A stretch of DNA of 64,000 nucleotides from Eumeta japonica (Eukaryota > Arthropoda > Insecta > Lepidoptera > Psychidae), in the NCBI GenBank assembly GCA_005406025.1, contig BGZK01000860.1:186001-250000 (forward strand), read 5' to 3'. Every line of letters starts with the position of its first letter. Positions within the stretch are counted from its first letter, which is position 1. Below, piece after piece: positions 49,606 through 61,914 of the stretch. Under the pieces are notes generated by a model. That model did no database searches, was not told the DNA's origin, and worked only from the letters and a program-made list of their open reading frames with translations. The translations under genes were made by a program, and so were the position numbers.

Positions 49606-49894
49606 ATAATATTTTAGGCATTTCAAAATAATATTTGGACAGCACCATATTTTCATTCACTTCTTCTTTAAATTAATTCGCCCTATCTCTACCGTTATCG
49701 CTAAAAATTTGGGCTGTGTCCCTACTAAGATTGTCACGTTGGAATTTGTATAAATGAATTAAACATACAGATACATCTATCTGTACTTATTCATCAATAA
49801 GTAATTTTAATTCTATGTATACTAGGTCTTACTGATGACCATTTAGGAGTAGTTTCTGGGAATACATCGCAGTATATCCCCTAGCTCTTAAATG

Positions 49895-50125
49895 TCAAGG
49901 AAAGCTGTGGCTTCCATCATCAAGCTCCGCAGCATGAGATGATAACCACCAGGACGTAAAAATCTGAGTAACTAAAAAAGAGCTCAAACACACTAGGTTG
50001 CTCTTGTATTTAAGAATGTCCCTCGATTTTCCTGTGATTCTTTCATTAGATTCTGACTTGGTGACTATGGAACCACTTCGCGAGTATGCTGTTTCAAACA
50101 AAAAAATCGAAATTAGTCCACAATG
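49895..50125 (+). mobile_element. Fragment of a lepidopteran repeat ('ccctcgatttt...attctgacttggtgac')
   Basis: gaatgtccctcgattttcctg, then cattagattctgacttggtg, actatggaaccacttcgcgag and gtttcaaacaaaaaaatcg are phrases I recall from moth dispersed repeats; the first part is shared with 30930 onward. The 91-codon minus frame (49895-50170) is a by-product. Confidence 0.5.
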
Positions 50126-50989
50126 GACAAAGTTATCGAAGAACATGCACAAAAAAATACAGACTAACAAATAATAGTATATTTTTTGGTTTCGATGAAG
50201 AATCGGAAAAACGATTCAATACTAATTATAAAAGAAGATACTGAAATGTGAAAAGAAAACGAAAAAAGGTGTAATAATGGCGGAAAAGTATGAAATATAT
50301 GATATCTATAAAGACATAAGCCCTATTTATTAGCGCCTAAATATATAATTATACTTAAGCTTATATTAGAAGAAAACAATGTTCAGGTTTTTATAAGAAT
50401 ATAGAAATGCATTTACACATACACTCACAAACATTTATGGCAACGACACGTTACGAGATTAAGAAAAACATGAGGTGTTTTTATCGCGACCGGAACAGAC
50501 GTGCAGAGCTGACAATTGGGTGAATTAGAGCTTAACTCGATTACACACGATACCCGTACGACAGAAAGGAGAAAACTCTTCAGGCGACAAACCAAACAAA
50601 AGTCGAATTACTTTTCCTCGCTTTTTTTTCGAAGTTCGTGTTCGAATAACAAAAACGAAACATTTGGTAGATCACCCCACTTTTCTCTATGCTATGCTTG
50701 CCATAAGCGTTTTTCTGAGGTCATCGTGTAGGGTGTCAAATGAAAGCTATTTGAAGCTATTATACATTTCGAAAATATACAAAATGTTGCTTTATGTTTA
50801 ACATTCCTTTTGATATGTTTTGAAAAATATACCGTAAATTATAAAATAATAAGTGCAAATAAGATTCACACCTTGACGTTTCTGTATAAACGTAATTATA
50901 TATGTCTGTCTATATTTCATCTATCAAAGGTGTCGATAATTTTTGTGTTTTAGATACCGATAGTGGCCTAATATGGGTTCCAAAAGTTC
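50126..50989. other. AT-rich non-coding stretch
   Basis: No gene is recognised; the 71-codon frame at 50516-50731 opens without ATG and has no known domain. Confidence 0.45.
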
Positions 50990-51110
50990 CGAAATGTTTA
51001 AAATCTTAAGTTTTCCTAGCGCAAAGTTAAAATGTTCTCCAATGTAATGGTCTACATCACGATCCATACTCCAGTTGCAAGTGCAAGTTTGTAATCATAT
51101 TTTTTTTATA
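50990..51110 (+). mobile_element. 'cggaagttaaaaa' family terminal fragment
   Basis: taagttttcctagcgcaaagttaaaa, then catcacgatccatactccag, parallels 30150-30260. Confidence 0.5.
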
Positions 51111-52099
51111 TGATATTCCTAAAAATTATTGATTTTCAGATTTTTTCCTTTATTTATATCGTGAGACCTTTTCTTTTAAATGTAATTTTTCTAAGTTAAT
51201 GGGAATAGAAAATAGATTTTGATTTACTTGCGAGCGTTATAATATAAATCATAAATGACCATATTTTGGCTTTTTCTTGTGTAAATGTTACGTTGCATTA
51301 CCTTGACTTAGGCTTCAAGGGACTACAGACGTATTTAATGTTATGGCAAGGGGTATTGCAAGAGTTTATAAATATGTAGAAGAAAAAATACCTTACAATG
51401 ATTTTAAAATTAAATTATTCCGATTATCTTTAAATTAAGGTGACACTAAAATATAACTCAAAATTTTGGATCCAATCAATATCTGACTGAAAATTCATGC
51501 AGTATTCTTGTGATAGGTGAACAATATTATAACTACAAAAAGGAAAAAAGTTAATTAAATCTCAATTATTTTCTTACTGCCTTTTACAGAAAATATCTCA
51601 TCAGAGTAATTAAAATTTTTGTTTTTCCCGTTTGTTAAGATAATCGTATAATAATCGATTGCCAAAGATGTAAGAAGTTTCGCTATATTTTATGTCATTC
51701 TCCGCGTATACCGTCGCCCAAAGCATCAAAGCAATGAACTTTTTTTTGGTTTTTATTCCTTTCATTTATCATTTCCTTATTTCGTTCCTGATTCCAATCT
51801 GCATCCCGATCCCGAATGACAATAATAAAAATACAATAAATCTCATTGAAAGTCACATATCTTGAGTAAACGCCTTAAATTGCTTATGGCGTCTACTGTT
51901 CATGTCAAAATTTGTCTATACATTTTTATGATCCCAGGAGAGCTTGGGAATAAATAATTTTAGTTTTTAACTAAGTTGTAAACGGCGTCTTTTTCAGCTG
52001 TCCGACATGAAGGTATGGGGAAGGTAATATTTTTTCGTGGTACATTATTATATAAGACAAACTACTTTATATTGTGTATAAATTTTTGTAAATAAATCC
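51111..52099. other. AT-rich non-coding stretch
   Basis: A short gattccaatctgcatcccgatcccg array near 51788-51818 belongs to the short-period family described in the findings. No gene is recognised. Confidence 0.45.
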
Positions 52100-52240
52100 A
52101 GGGTGTCGTTAATAAATCGCGTAGCGGGTGGCGCGCGGCTTCGGACGTTGTATGGTAATTTAGCTTCCTTCCCGCTGACCGGCGCGCGCATAAATAAGGT
52201 GCCGACAGAGCACAGCAGTGACTCGCGCAGAAAAATTACT
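52100..52240 (+). promoter_or_regulatory. GC-rich patch with TATA-like and initiator-like words, candidate promoter
   Basis: gcgcgcataaataagg (TATA-like, 52184-52199) lies about 28 bases before the A of gcagtg (A at 52217), a spacing suitable for a TATA/initiator promoter. The patch is GC-rich (ggtggcgcgcggcttcgg upstream). A 63-codon frame (52103-52294) with a non-ATG start crosses it. No downstream exon is recognised. Confidence 0.3.
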
Positions 52241-52656
52241 GCAATATTAACTGTACATTATTTAGAAATAGATTATGATGTATTAATGTTCTAAGAACAT
52301 AAAATAATTCGCAAAATAGTTTTAGAATCTTGGCTAGTCAATTGTGGCCGTTCAGTGAACATATATGTATCATATATTTTTAAATTGTGAATTCAGTGCT
52401 TGATTTCAAGTTTAATATTGTTTAATTGTTAGAAAACATAAAGTTATAGTCTGTGTCAAATGCCGAAAGGACAGTGTTACAAGGAGACAAAGTTTCAAAT
52501 ACAACTTCAACCAAATCAAAATGTTTTTGAAACTAATGTCTTTGTAATAAACAGCACATGCGTATGTATATTTGATGTTAAATGAAATTACATTTTCTTG
52601 TCGCTATATTACTTATTTATGTTGCTATTTTATTTACTACTACTTATTTAATTATG

Positions 52657-52698
52657 TACACACACACGCGCACGCGGACGCACACGCGCGCACGCACA
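52657..52698. repeat. (CA)n/(CG)n microsatellite
   Basis: acacacacgcgcacgcggacgcacacgcgcgcacgcac is an imperfect alternating purine-pyrimidine tract. Confidence 0.95.
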
Positions 52699-53169
52699 AT
52701 TGTAAGTGAATACTAGTAAATAAAACAAATTGATTTCATTTAATTGTAAACAAATATTTTAATTCATTGCAATTAATTTCGCGTATTTTTATTGCACACA
52801 ATAATAAGTAAACATTGTCCTGATTTTATTTAGAACTATTGTTTTGCGTGAACAATTAATTCGTCATTAGTTGTATTACAAAAGTATTCTAAGGAAGGAT
52901 ACTACTTTGCAATGTAAAACATGTTTGCAATGCCACTAATGACAGATTATTATACTTTACAAAAAAATATTCCTAAATAAAATCAAGATAATGGCTTATT
53001 TTCTTATTCATTTCCATAGTCTTATGTATAGAATAGGAAATATGTAAAATTAAGTATACGAAAGAACTCGATTAAATTGATTTTTATACAATTTATGAAC
53101 GCATAACAATATAAAGTGATATATTCGCATTATGTAGCAAAAGGGAAAGAATAATAATGCTGTACATAA

Positions 53170-53300
53170 ATGTAAGATGGAGCTCTCGCCGGTCACTATT
53201 CCAAGCCTCTAGAAGTGCATCCATCGACCGCTCTATTTTGGTCGCGGCCTCAGACGAGATCAATGCGAGCCCTAATTGGAAAACGGGAAGCTTTGAGGGA
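53170..53300. promoter_or_regulatory. GC-richer patch
   Basis: gagctctcgccggtcac and tcgaccgctctattttggtcgcgg are GC-richer than the surroundings; no frame is recognised. Confidence 0.2.
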
Positions 53301-53421
53301 ACAAATTTATTTTGCTCAAGCCTTGGCTGATTAAAGTCACTGACAAACTTTTGTGTTAACCGATTAAGCTCTTTACTGTTACAATACCGCTTAAGTATGA
53401 TATTTAACTTGAGGTAAAATG

Positions 53422-53478
53422 GTAAATATTACGTGTTTAATATTCAATTTTTCGGAATATTAAACACGCTACATTTAC
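53422..53478. repeat. Inverted repeat
   Basis: cgtgtttaatattc (53432-53445) and gaatattaaacacg (53455-53468) pair perfectly; the pairing continues imperfectly outward to 53422 and 53478. Confidence 0.8.
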
Positions 53479-53744
53479 TCGCTATAGAGTGTGTCTTTTC
53501 ATTTATTCAATTATTTAAAATCGTTATGAGAACTACTGGCAGATAAAAATTTCATCATCTTCATTATTAAAGTTGCTTGACGGTGATAGTTATTTGACGT
53601 GATTAAAATTTAAGAGTTGCAGTGTACATTTCAAAACTTATGCTATTTCTAGAAAAAGTAATAATTATTGTGTATCGGTATAGTCAGCGAGTATCCTATA
53701 CATAACAATAAGGAAATATGATATTATTAAGTGTAAACGTGAGT

Positions 53745-53850
53745 GTTATAGTGGTGGCGGACGGCGCGCCAGGCGGATTATTAAAGCGCTCTGTGGTGGC
53801 CTGACAGCGTAAGTAGCTGTTTATCCGCACGACGAGCTGAAACTGAATCC
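53745..53850. promoter_or_regulatory. Short GC-rich patch
   Basis: gtggtggcggacggcgcgcc and ggtggcctgacagcgtaag. The last word ends as a donor-like cgtaag. No frame is recognised. Confidence 0.2.
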
Positions 53851-54989
53851 CTGTTGTTAAAATTACGGGTTATTTCGACACTGACTATGCTTAACCCTGT
53901 AGAAAAAATATAAAAGTTATAGAGGTTCTATAGAGAATCGTATTTTAACTTTGGTTAAAATGAGATTCTTTATGAAATAGAATAATTTATGCTGTAACAT
54001 TAGCGTTTTAATGTGTGTTGATCACATTTACAACTTCTCAAACAGGAAAGAAAAGGAAACCATATCGAATATTACTTAAAAAGACGATTTTACTTAACAA
54101 TAAAAGAAGGGTTATTCTTTTCACACTTATATGTGATTACATACATTTGTTTGTTTACCTCGTATTGTACGTAGGAATAGTTGCAATTAGAGAATAAAGT
54201 GGTATTACGATCGAAATAGAGACTGCGATCGAGCTTGGAATAAAGAGCGGGAATAAAATTAGATTAAGAGTGATATCTCATTGAAATCGAGAGCTGAACC
54301 AAAATCGGAACAAATAGCGAATTTTAAAGCTAGTATCAAAAGAAACTATCATGTTGAAGGAGCTGCAGGCAAAACCTAGTAAAAATAAAAGCAATTACCT
54401 AGAATAGAAGCATCAAAAATGATCGGTAAAACAAAAATATTGAACACGATGATTTATATAAATCAGTCAAAGAAAATTTTATACTTGTCACTTTCATTCT
54501 TATACAATTGCAGTATTGTCACACTATCGATACTTGTGCATTGCGCAAGATAGGTCATGACAATATCGGACACGTTATATACAGACGCCTCTATCTAATC
54601 ATCTTAAATCAAGGAAATCAAAATATAAACTCACTAATTTTCAATGGCATGAAAACACTAGTCACGGATTCATATTTAACAATTATTTAAGTGTTTTGGA
54701 TGATGTCTGGGTTTTTTAGTTTTTCTTTGTCAGAATGAAAACACATTTAGCGCAAGCTTCGAATATATTTAAAATAAAATATACGTCTATTTGTTTTTTA
54801 ATTTAGACAAATAATCTATCTCTAGTACATACGCGGAATAATTTTCGTCTATCTGAAAAAAAAAATAGATTTATTTGACTGCTAATCAAGTGCAACAAAA
54901 ATTGTTGCAATTGATTAACGATTGTGACATTCCTTCGTATAGTTTTTATTTTTCTAAGCATCATTAACAAAAGTCCAATAAAAGTTTCA
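53851..54989. other. AT-rich stretch with short-period array
   Basis: A purine-rich, short-period array (gatcgaaatagagactgcgatcg ... aaaatcggaac) lies at 54210-54315. Two 60-codon frames are unrecognised. Confidence 0.45.
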
Positions 54990-55125
54990 AATGTTGTCAA
55001 TATTCTCGGTAGGAATATCTTCTCAAATCCTCGAATTTCGTGCCAATCCATCGATCCGCCGCTACGTGAAAGCGGAACATAAAACGGACAAACAAACACA
55101 CTTACTTCCGTATTTATAATGTTCG
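54990..55125 (+). mobile_element. 3' tail of a lepidopteran dispersed repeat
   Basis: gtgaaagcggaacataaaac, then ggacaaacaaacacacttac and ttccgtatttataatgttcg form the end of a repeat type I know from moths (…acaaacaaacacact..cgcatttataatatta). The minus frame 54803-55099 is incidental. Confidence 0.55.
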
Positions 55126-56161
55126 TCGAGATTAAAACAAATTACGTGATACATTATTTAAAATTTTATTTTAGTACGTAGCCTGAAACGTAACATGTGT
55201 CCACACCCAACATCTAGTCTCTCTAAGATAATTATATCGTGATATCTGATAGAAAAAATCGTTTTCAGGGTAACTCACTTTATTAAAAATATATCATGAT
55301 CTAGTAAACCGTCGCTTTTACACCACTGTAGGATTACTAAAGCGAATTTTGTATCGTATTCTCAATTAAATATTTTTAGCTTGTATAAGTTTGTTTAATA
55401 AACTAAATATGTCTGTCTTAAACAGCCTTTATAACAACTCACAATATTTTAAAAGTAAGTTTTGTAACGCTCTAACGTTGAAGCAACATACATTCAGTAT
55501 TAAAGTTTATACGTAACGTTAATATTTCCTTTGCGGAGTTTCTCGCCGGTTCGTCGGCGTTTTCGTATGTAAATCGAGTCTCTAGTGCCGCTGCTACACT
55601 AGTTATTTTTCTAATGTTTGCCATTAAATGTCTATATTTATATAAGAATTCACAATTTGTATGTAGTTTGACCTGTCATTAAAAAAATCTGTTTAGTTGT
55701 GTAGAGCTGTTTATAAAAAATTCTAAATATCAACGGTGAGACTTGAGAGTTTATTTAAGTCGTATTGATGAAATTCTTGGTATACGGAGCTGGATTATTG
55801 TGTTCTGTATTGAAACTGTATTCTGTTTATTATTATGTATATTTTTTTTAAATCTTCTATGTATAATACGAATAGACATCAAGTTTTTTATTAATACAAA
55901 ATAAATATTTCTTTAAATGTGTATTGTAAAATATTACTTATTGAATTACGTACATTTCATTAATTAATTAAGGTTATTATAGTTCACGTTGCGTTACAGT
56001 TAAGTTTTGAATTGATAATTTCCTTTATACATGAAGAGCTTCGACTCGACCTATTGTATTAAATATAAAATATGAGAATTAAGCATTGAAAAATAATGAA
56101 CCTCATTAATAAAATATTGTAACAAAGTACATGATTAAAAATTAAGTAATTCAGTTTTAAT
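55126..56161. other. AT-rich stretch with a small GC-richer piece
   Basis: gcggagtttctcgccggttcgtcggcg (55534-55560) and tgccgctgctac form a 70-bp GC-richer island. Nothing else is recognised. Confidence 0.4.
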
Positions 56162-56404
56162 TTATCCTTGTTCCGCAGAGTTACATGCTACTTGAGCCTT
56201 TATAGTTTTAAGATTCGGCTCATGTTCGGGCAATATGTTAGTAAGATAGTTTTCGTAGCTCCGCCCGTTCAGGGTGTTTATATCGGTGCCGATTCGCATT
56301 TGTGGAGAGCTCGAGTCCACGTACCGCAACCGGAAGTAAAAACATTGTGGAAGGAATGCCTTAACAGAATGATGATTTAATATAAACTGACATAACAACC
56401 ACAA
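56162..56404 (-). other. Unrecognised minus-strand frame of coding-like appearance
   Basis: The minus frame contains MRIGTDINTLNGRSYENYLT, then NILPEHEPNLKTIKAQVACN and a SAEQG end at a stop. Its use of E, D, N, T and Q is less biased than in other chance frames here. It may be a fragment of a transposon protein or of a host gene; I cannot place it. Confidence 0.25.
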
Positions 56405-59379
56405 AGTCAGTCTATTATATTAGTCCTTTGTATAATGCTGTCTTAACACTCATAGCATAGTATGTCTAAGCTTTGGAGTTTTGTTTATCAACATGCGCGT
56501 GTAAATAGATATAAATTAAGCATTTTATAATAATTTGTATTTAGTGTACTATAAACGCGGTAAATAATGAAGATTATAATTCTGTAATAGCTGAACTTGA
56601 AAGTGCTACATCTCGTACAAGCAAAGTGATGAGCTCAATTAAGTGGTATAATCACGTAAGTTAACCCACAACTTATCACTGAGAACTTAACTTATGGTTG
56701 ATTATTATGTGTTGTAACAGTGAAGTCCATTAAGGCAGTGCTGTGCTCTCGCTTCTCGCTACTCCTACGGTTGACAAAACGGGAACAAACATTAATTATC
56801 TTCTCTGGTATTAAGTCGTCTGCCTCCGTCTTCTCGCTGTGGCGAACGTAACTAATTCTAACATACGCCTTGTAGTTCTATACACTTTTCCTACGGTCTT
56901 TTAGTATTTGTAAATACGTATGTATTAATTATGCATATATTATATAACTTATGGTTCTATTTTTACCTGACACCGGCGAAATTCTAAAAGCGGTTATGTG
57001 ATTGATCTGTACGTATTTGTGTCCGTTTTTGTTGTTTCCTTTTAAGTACTAAACCTATAAACCGATTTCGATAAGTAATAGATTTGTCTCGGTGGTACAA
57101 TTTTGACTTGGTATATTAAAATTACAGACGAAATGGCAGATTTTTGGTACAAAATTAGGGCCAAGAAATTTTTGTTCTTTCAAAGATATCGTGTGGATAT
57201 TAAAATAAAATGTTTTTAAATACGATCAAAATAATACAAAAACAAAGTATGTCACGTGTGTTTGAGTATGTGTGTATGTAGGATTCTTTATGCCCTCGAA
57301 ACATCCAAGCGGTTGGATGGATTTCGATCATTGAAGTGCCTATCAATCCGACTAAATCGTGCGATGGTTATCGGGTTTTGTTTTCGTATAACGCGAATGG
57401 CAGCCGTAAAATACACCGTGGCTGTAGAGAAAAAGGAATTGCATACCATTTTGAGTGACAGCAATGTGTAATGAAAATGAAGATGATGTTTCCTATACCA
57501 TTTTACAACAATAAGCTCTACGTAAGAATCAGACAACCTTAAATTTTAATAGTTAACAATGTTGAACGGGAGAAGCAATCCTAGTATATTGTTAAACCAA
57601 AACTTGAAGGTAGTACATAAATAAAAAGGTTATTTGAAAAAAAATCGCGATTCCGTAAAAGAAGACTAAACAGATGGAAAATAAGATAATGTAAAGTATC
57701 ATCCAATCAAACATAACTAACAGTTACTGCGATTCTTGTCGCGTGTATGCCTCCGATTGTTTTCTATGCTTATTAAATGTATATAATAAAACTAATAATT
57801 GTTGTGTAACATGTTAGCTACATAATTTTAATATGGATTAGTACTTCATTTTAGCGGTTCACAAAAACATATCGTAAAATTTGAGAATATATTATTATAA
57901 CTACCGGTTTGATAAAGCGAGAAGACTTGAATATGTTGTAGGGACAAAACGACTTGAATATGAAGTCCGGAAAATCGACGTTATTGTGGGAGAAGTCTGT
58001 ATTTATCAGTGAACATTAAGGTGATCATGAAAGATGAAGATTAAGCGTAAAAAAACATAAAATACTTGTTTTAGTACATGAGTAATTTAAATGATTTATT
58101 CCAATTGCTTAAATCCATTGTTCAAGATGTCCATAGAAATACCAATCAAAAGGTATTTTAATAAAGACATAATATCTTTAGCTACGTGCTATGTCTGCTA
58201 GCTACATGCATCAACATGTAAAAGGTTATTTTGAGGTTAATTATATTATTATATCTATATAAAAGTTAATTATTTTATTATATGTTATGATAATTATTTT
58301 ACGTAAACACGAGAATGTCTAAAATTTCGTTTTATTTTCCATGTTAATCAAAATCGAACAACACATTTATTGAACATGAGTCCGAAATCAGCATAATGTC
58401 CTGAAAGGAAGTTTACGCTCATGAGAATGAGGTGGCTGTTTAAAGGATCTGTGTGGTGCGATTTGTTATTGCTTTCTGCGAGATTTGTTACGTCGTCGGT
58501 TGTAAAAAATTTGCGGCCAACTTTGCGGCCAAAAACTGAACAATAAAATTTTTTCAAGTCTATTTCGTAATTAAACTCTTACGTCGAGTTGCACCAAAAG
58601 ATAAAAATACCAATTGCAAGATTTACCGTAAAATTTGTCATCGACGAAAGAAAAAAAGTGTAACAACACTTTTTTCCCCAAAATAATGTATTGTATGTAT
58701 GTTGATTTGTAGTAGACATAATGTTTTTCAATGGTTTTTGAACTTTTATTTTCACTCAAAGCTTTTATTTATAAAAAAGTGTTTATATATCAGTGTACAC
58801 ATGTAGGAAGTGAAACTTCTGTTTTATATCGTTTACATTTTAGTTGAGGTTTCAAATAATTAAGGAGATTGAGGTTTTTTCCGTTTTATATAAAAGCTTA
58901 TTTATTAGAGAGATAGAGTACAAATGTTATAATCGATTGTGTGTTATTACCGTTGTTATAATTATTATTCGACTTTGTTCATAATTGTAGGTTTATAATA
59001 CACTTTTGCAATCAAAATTTATGGTAATTATTATAAGAAATTTTTTTTTCGCATTACGTGATCTAGGAGCCTCATGACGATAGAACATAACGGGCAAATG
59101 TAGCGGGCGAACGTGAGTTTTTTGTATACTGTACTTGATTTTCTCCCAGCGCGCGTAAAGGACTTTCGCCTCAAAAATATATTACAATGTTTTCTTATGT
59201 TACTTATTTTGTCGATATACTTGTAGCAAATTTAGTGTAAAATATGCAGATATGTCATCTAGTATCAGAAACACGATAAATCAAAACATTGTATGGAAGA
59301 GCGTTGATTTATATATTTTTTTAATAATTTCGATATCTATGCATGTTACTAAACTGATTGCGAAAAAACATAGAGTCGT
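56405..59379. other. AT-rich non-coding stretch
   Basis: A tgtgtttgagtatgtgtgtatg word near 57256 resembles moth repeat starts. Small direct repeats: gacttgaatatg (57926 and 57952) and ctttgcggccaa/atttgcggccaa near 58510-58530. No gene is recognised. Confidence 0.4.
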
Positions 59380-59765
59380 GGGTAAAGTTATTTCATATTT
59401 TATATATATAAATTCAAGATTATTTTTCCATCACATTTTATTTACATTTAATTATTATATATGTATAAAATACCATTTTGTGTTAACCTAACACTATCTA
59501 AAGAATTATGAAGAGACCGAAACAGGTGAAAATCTGAGGGTGCAATGTCAAGGCTATATGCTGAATGCAATTGACACTTCCGAATCTAACTCTCAATATT
59601 TGCTGTGTGGCTAAAGATGTGTGTGATCTAGTGTCATCATTGTAAAACCGACATCCTTTGTGTTCATCAATTCCGGCCGTTTTTTTCTATTTCTTTCTTG
59701 AGTCTCATAAGTTGTTGACAATAGAGATCCGAATTGATGGTTTGTTCGGCGGTACACTGAAAGAA
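59380..59765 (-). pseudogene. Second mariner transposase relic (catalytic half)
   Basis: Minus-strand reading gives QTINSDLYCQQLMRLKKEIE, KKRPELMNT, FYNDDTRSHTSLATQQ and DIAPSDFHLFRSLHN, then a TQNG-like end. The order matches the relic at 18720-19445, but the WDW motif is missing (truncated at about 59760) and the usual HHDN around the second catalytic D has become YNDD. Frameshifts and an internal deletion are present. The right edge meets a different repeat structure at about 59766. Confidence 0.8.
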
Positions 59766-59869
59766 AAAAATAGTGAAATACATTAATAAATACTAAAATA
59801 TGAGTAATTCCCACGAGAACAAAAGTTTTGTAAAAACTACAAGTCCGGTGTAGTAATTCCTTTTACTGA

Positions 59870-60480
59870 TTTTTATTACTGAGTTTTGTAATCGCCAAAA
59901 CGATATGTCACGAATATTTCTTATTTTTACAATTTTTTTTGTAATTCCAAGTATACATATAGTTAATAAGATCGAGTACTGAGTTTTGTAATCTTTAGTA
60001 TATAATTAGAAAGATTGAATACAGCGTTTTTTAATTTCTAGTATGCATTTATAACGATTAGTATGATGTTTTGTTTTTTTTATTTCGGACGTGGTATTAC
60101 TAAAATTAAATATTACATTTTGTAATTCCAACTACTTAATTACTTGTAATCAATAATTTGCAATTTTTATATATAGTTATAATACTTGATACCAAGCTTT
60201 GTATTCCGTGTTAAGTAATCATTAGTATTAAAAGCTGTTATAAATAGGAACTCTAAGAAAATGGAATTATTATAATAACACTACACTTTTGTTGCAACGG
60301 TAAGTAAAAACTAATATAAACAAACCATGATACTAAATCGGCAACATAAAGCTTGGTATTAAGTATTAGGTACAACTACATATATAAAATTGCAAAATGT
60401 AATATTGAATAATAGTAATGATGTAGTAGGCATTACAAAATGTAATATTTATTTTAATATTGATGACAATACTCTTGCTG
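59870..60480. repeat. Fold-back structure with degenerate internal tandem repeats
   Basis: Words of the form (g/a)(a/c)tttt(g)taat(c/t)..(t)agtat recur at about 59884, 59936, 59983, 60030 and 60117. The segment 60100-60210 is an imperfect reverse complement of 60345-60465: ttgcaatttttatata and gataccaagctttgt on the left match aagcttggtattaag and tatataaaattgcaaaa on the right. The arms flank an unpaired centre of about 130 bp. It is likely a fold-back transposon or an inverted duplication of a satellite-like array. Confidence 0.65.
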
Positions 60481-60949
60481 TAACTGAAAATAATGAACTG
60501 TTTCTAGAATAGTGAAACTAAAATAAGTATTCAATAAATTAAAGTACTAAGGTTTAACTGATTTATTTATTTTCACTTTAATCAACAGAAAATACATTAA
60601 AAAGAGACTACAAATTTTTATATATGCACCTTTTTAAATTACAAAACTCTAATTATTAACCGGCCCACTAACCAATTAGGAAAGGCAATAGAACTAAGAA
60701 TTAGTAATGTTTTTTGATGATATTTCAAAAACGTTTTTGTTTTTTTTTACATAAATTTCTTATAGTTACAAAAATCGTTAAATATTAACTCACGAACGAA
60801 TCAACCTATTTTGACCGACGCGGGTTTTTATACTCTATAAAAGTATTCAGAACATGCTTTTAATTAGGTACACAATTTTGGAGTATTTTGAAAAAATCAC
60901 TTTTTGCGATTTTTTTCGTTCACGATCTCACAAATGAATCAACCGTTAA

Positions 60950-61410
60950 AATTTTAACCGGCCCGGCAGCGATCGACGTGATTTTTTAATTTTAAGAGCT
61001 GATTGATTGTTGTAAACGATCGGTAAAGCCGTTTAGAATTAATTCTAAAAAACAAATTAAAATATTTTTTTTGATTTTTTTTTTCTAAATTTCTTGCACT
61101 CTATCGATCCGAATCGGTTCAAATTTTCAGGAAATCTAAGTTAGATGGAACTCTTTGGAATGCCAAAGTTTGGCTTCAATTGGTCAAGCCGTTAAAAAAT
61201 TATGAGATGTTTACACACACACACACACGCACGCACGCACGCACGCACACCCCCCTCTTATAAAATCCTCAGGGGAACTTTCTAAGACTTCAAACCACAA
61301 AGCTCAATATATCTGATAAAACTCGATTTTCGGAAGACTAGGTTAAACCTGTAACTTCAGATTTTCGAAAATTTTCAATTTTCTTAGCGTGAAGTTAAAA
61401 ATGGCGAGAC
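60950..61410 (+). mobile_element. Dispersed repeat, 'cggaagttaaaaa' family, plus orientation
   Basis: The order is atcgatccgaatcggttcaa, gtcaagccgttaaaaaattatg, a (CA)n/(CACG)n tract, aaactcgattttcgg, then aattttcaattttcttagcg and tgaagttaaaaa. It mirrors the minus-oriented copy at 11935-12300. It has no coding capacity. Confidence 0.65.
61212..61250. repeat. (CA)n followed by (GCAC)n microsatellite
   Basis: acacacacacacacacg followed by repeated cacg units and a C-run, internal to the repeat above. Confidence 0.95.
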
Positions 61411-61914
61411 ACCGTGTTTTTTTCTTTAAAGTTAAATTATTCAATGGTATCAAAAGCAACTAGGTACAAACAGCACAATCAAAGAGTGTCAAAAGTACTG
61501 CACCTTTTTACTTATAAAATACGATAAAAATTTTTCCCCGACTGAATATATTGTGACAGAATCTAATTAACGAATACAATGCACTAAACTCTGCCGCTGT
61601 GAAATTAATCACAAAACGTCACAATTATGTAAAAAAGAAACAAAGGGGAGAAGAAAAAAGGATCGGGGAGCATTGGATCTGCGCATTGCATCATTCGCAG
61701 CCAATTCAAAGCGGCAGAGTTTCTTGTAGTGTATTGTACTGTAATTTTAATTTTTTGATACTGATTTTCAAAACAAAACACAATTTCTAGTAGCATACAT
61801 CTTATTCTTATTGCTGTAAAATTATATCTGTCATTTCTTTGCTCCTATGGGATATGAACGTCTCTAAAGATCAAGTTACATCAGCAAGTAAGCGAGGAAT
61901 TTACGCAAAGCCGT
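61411..61914. other. Unassigned stretch
   Basis: The complementary frames at 61599-61796 are unrecognised, and no repeat or RNA gene is seen. Confidence 0.4.
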
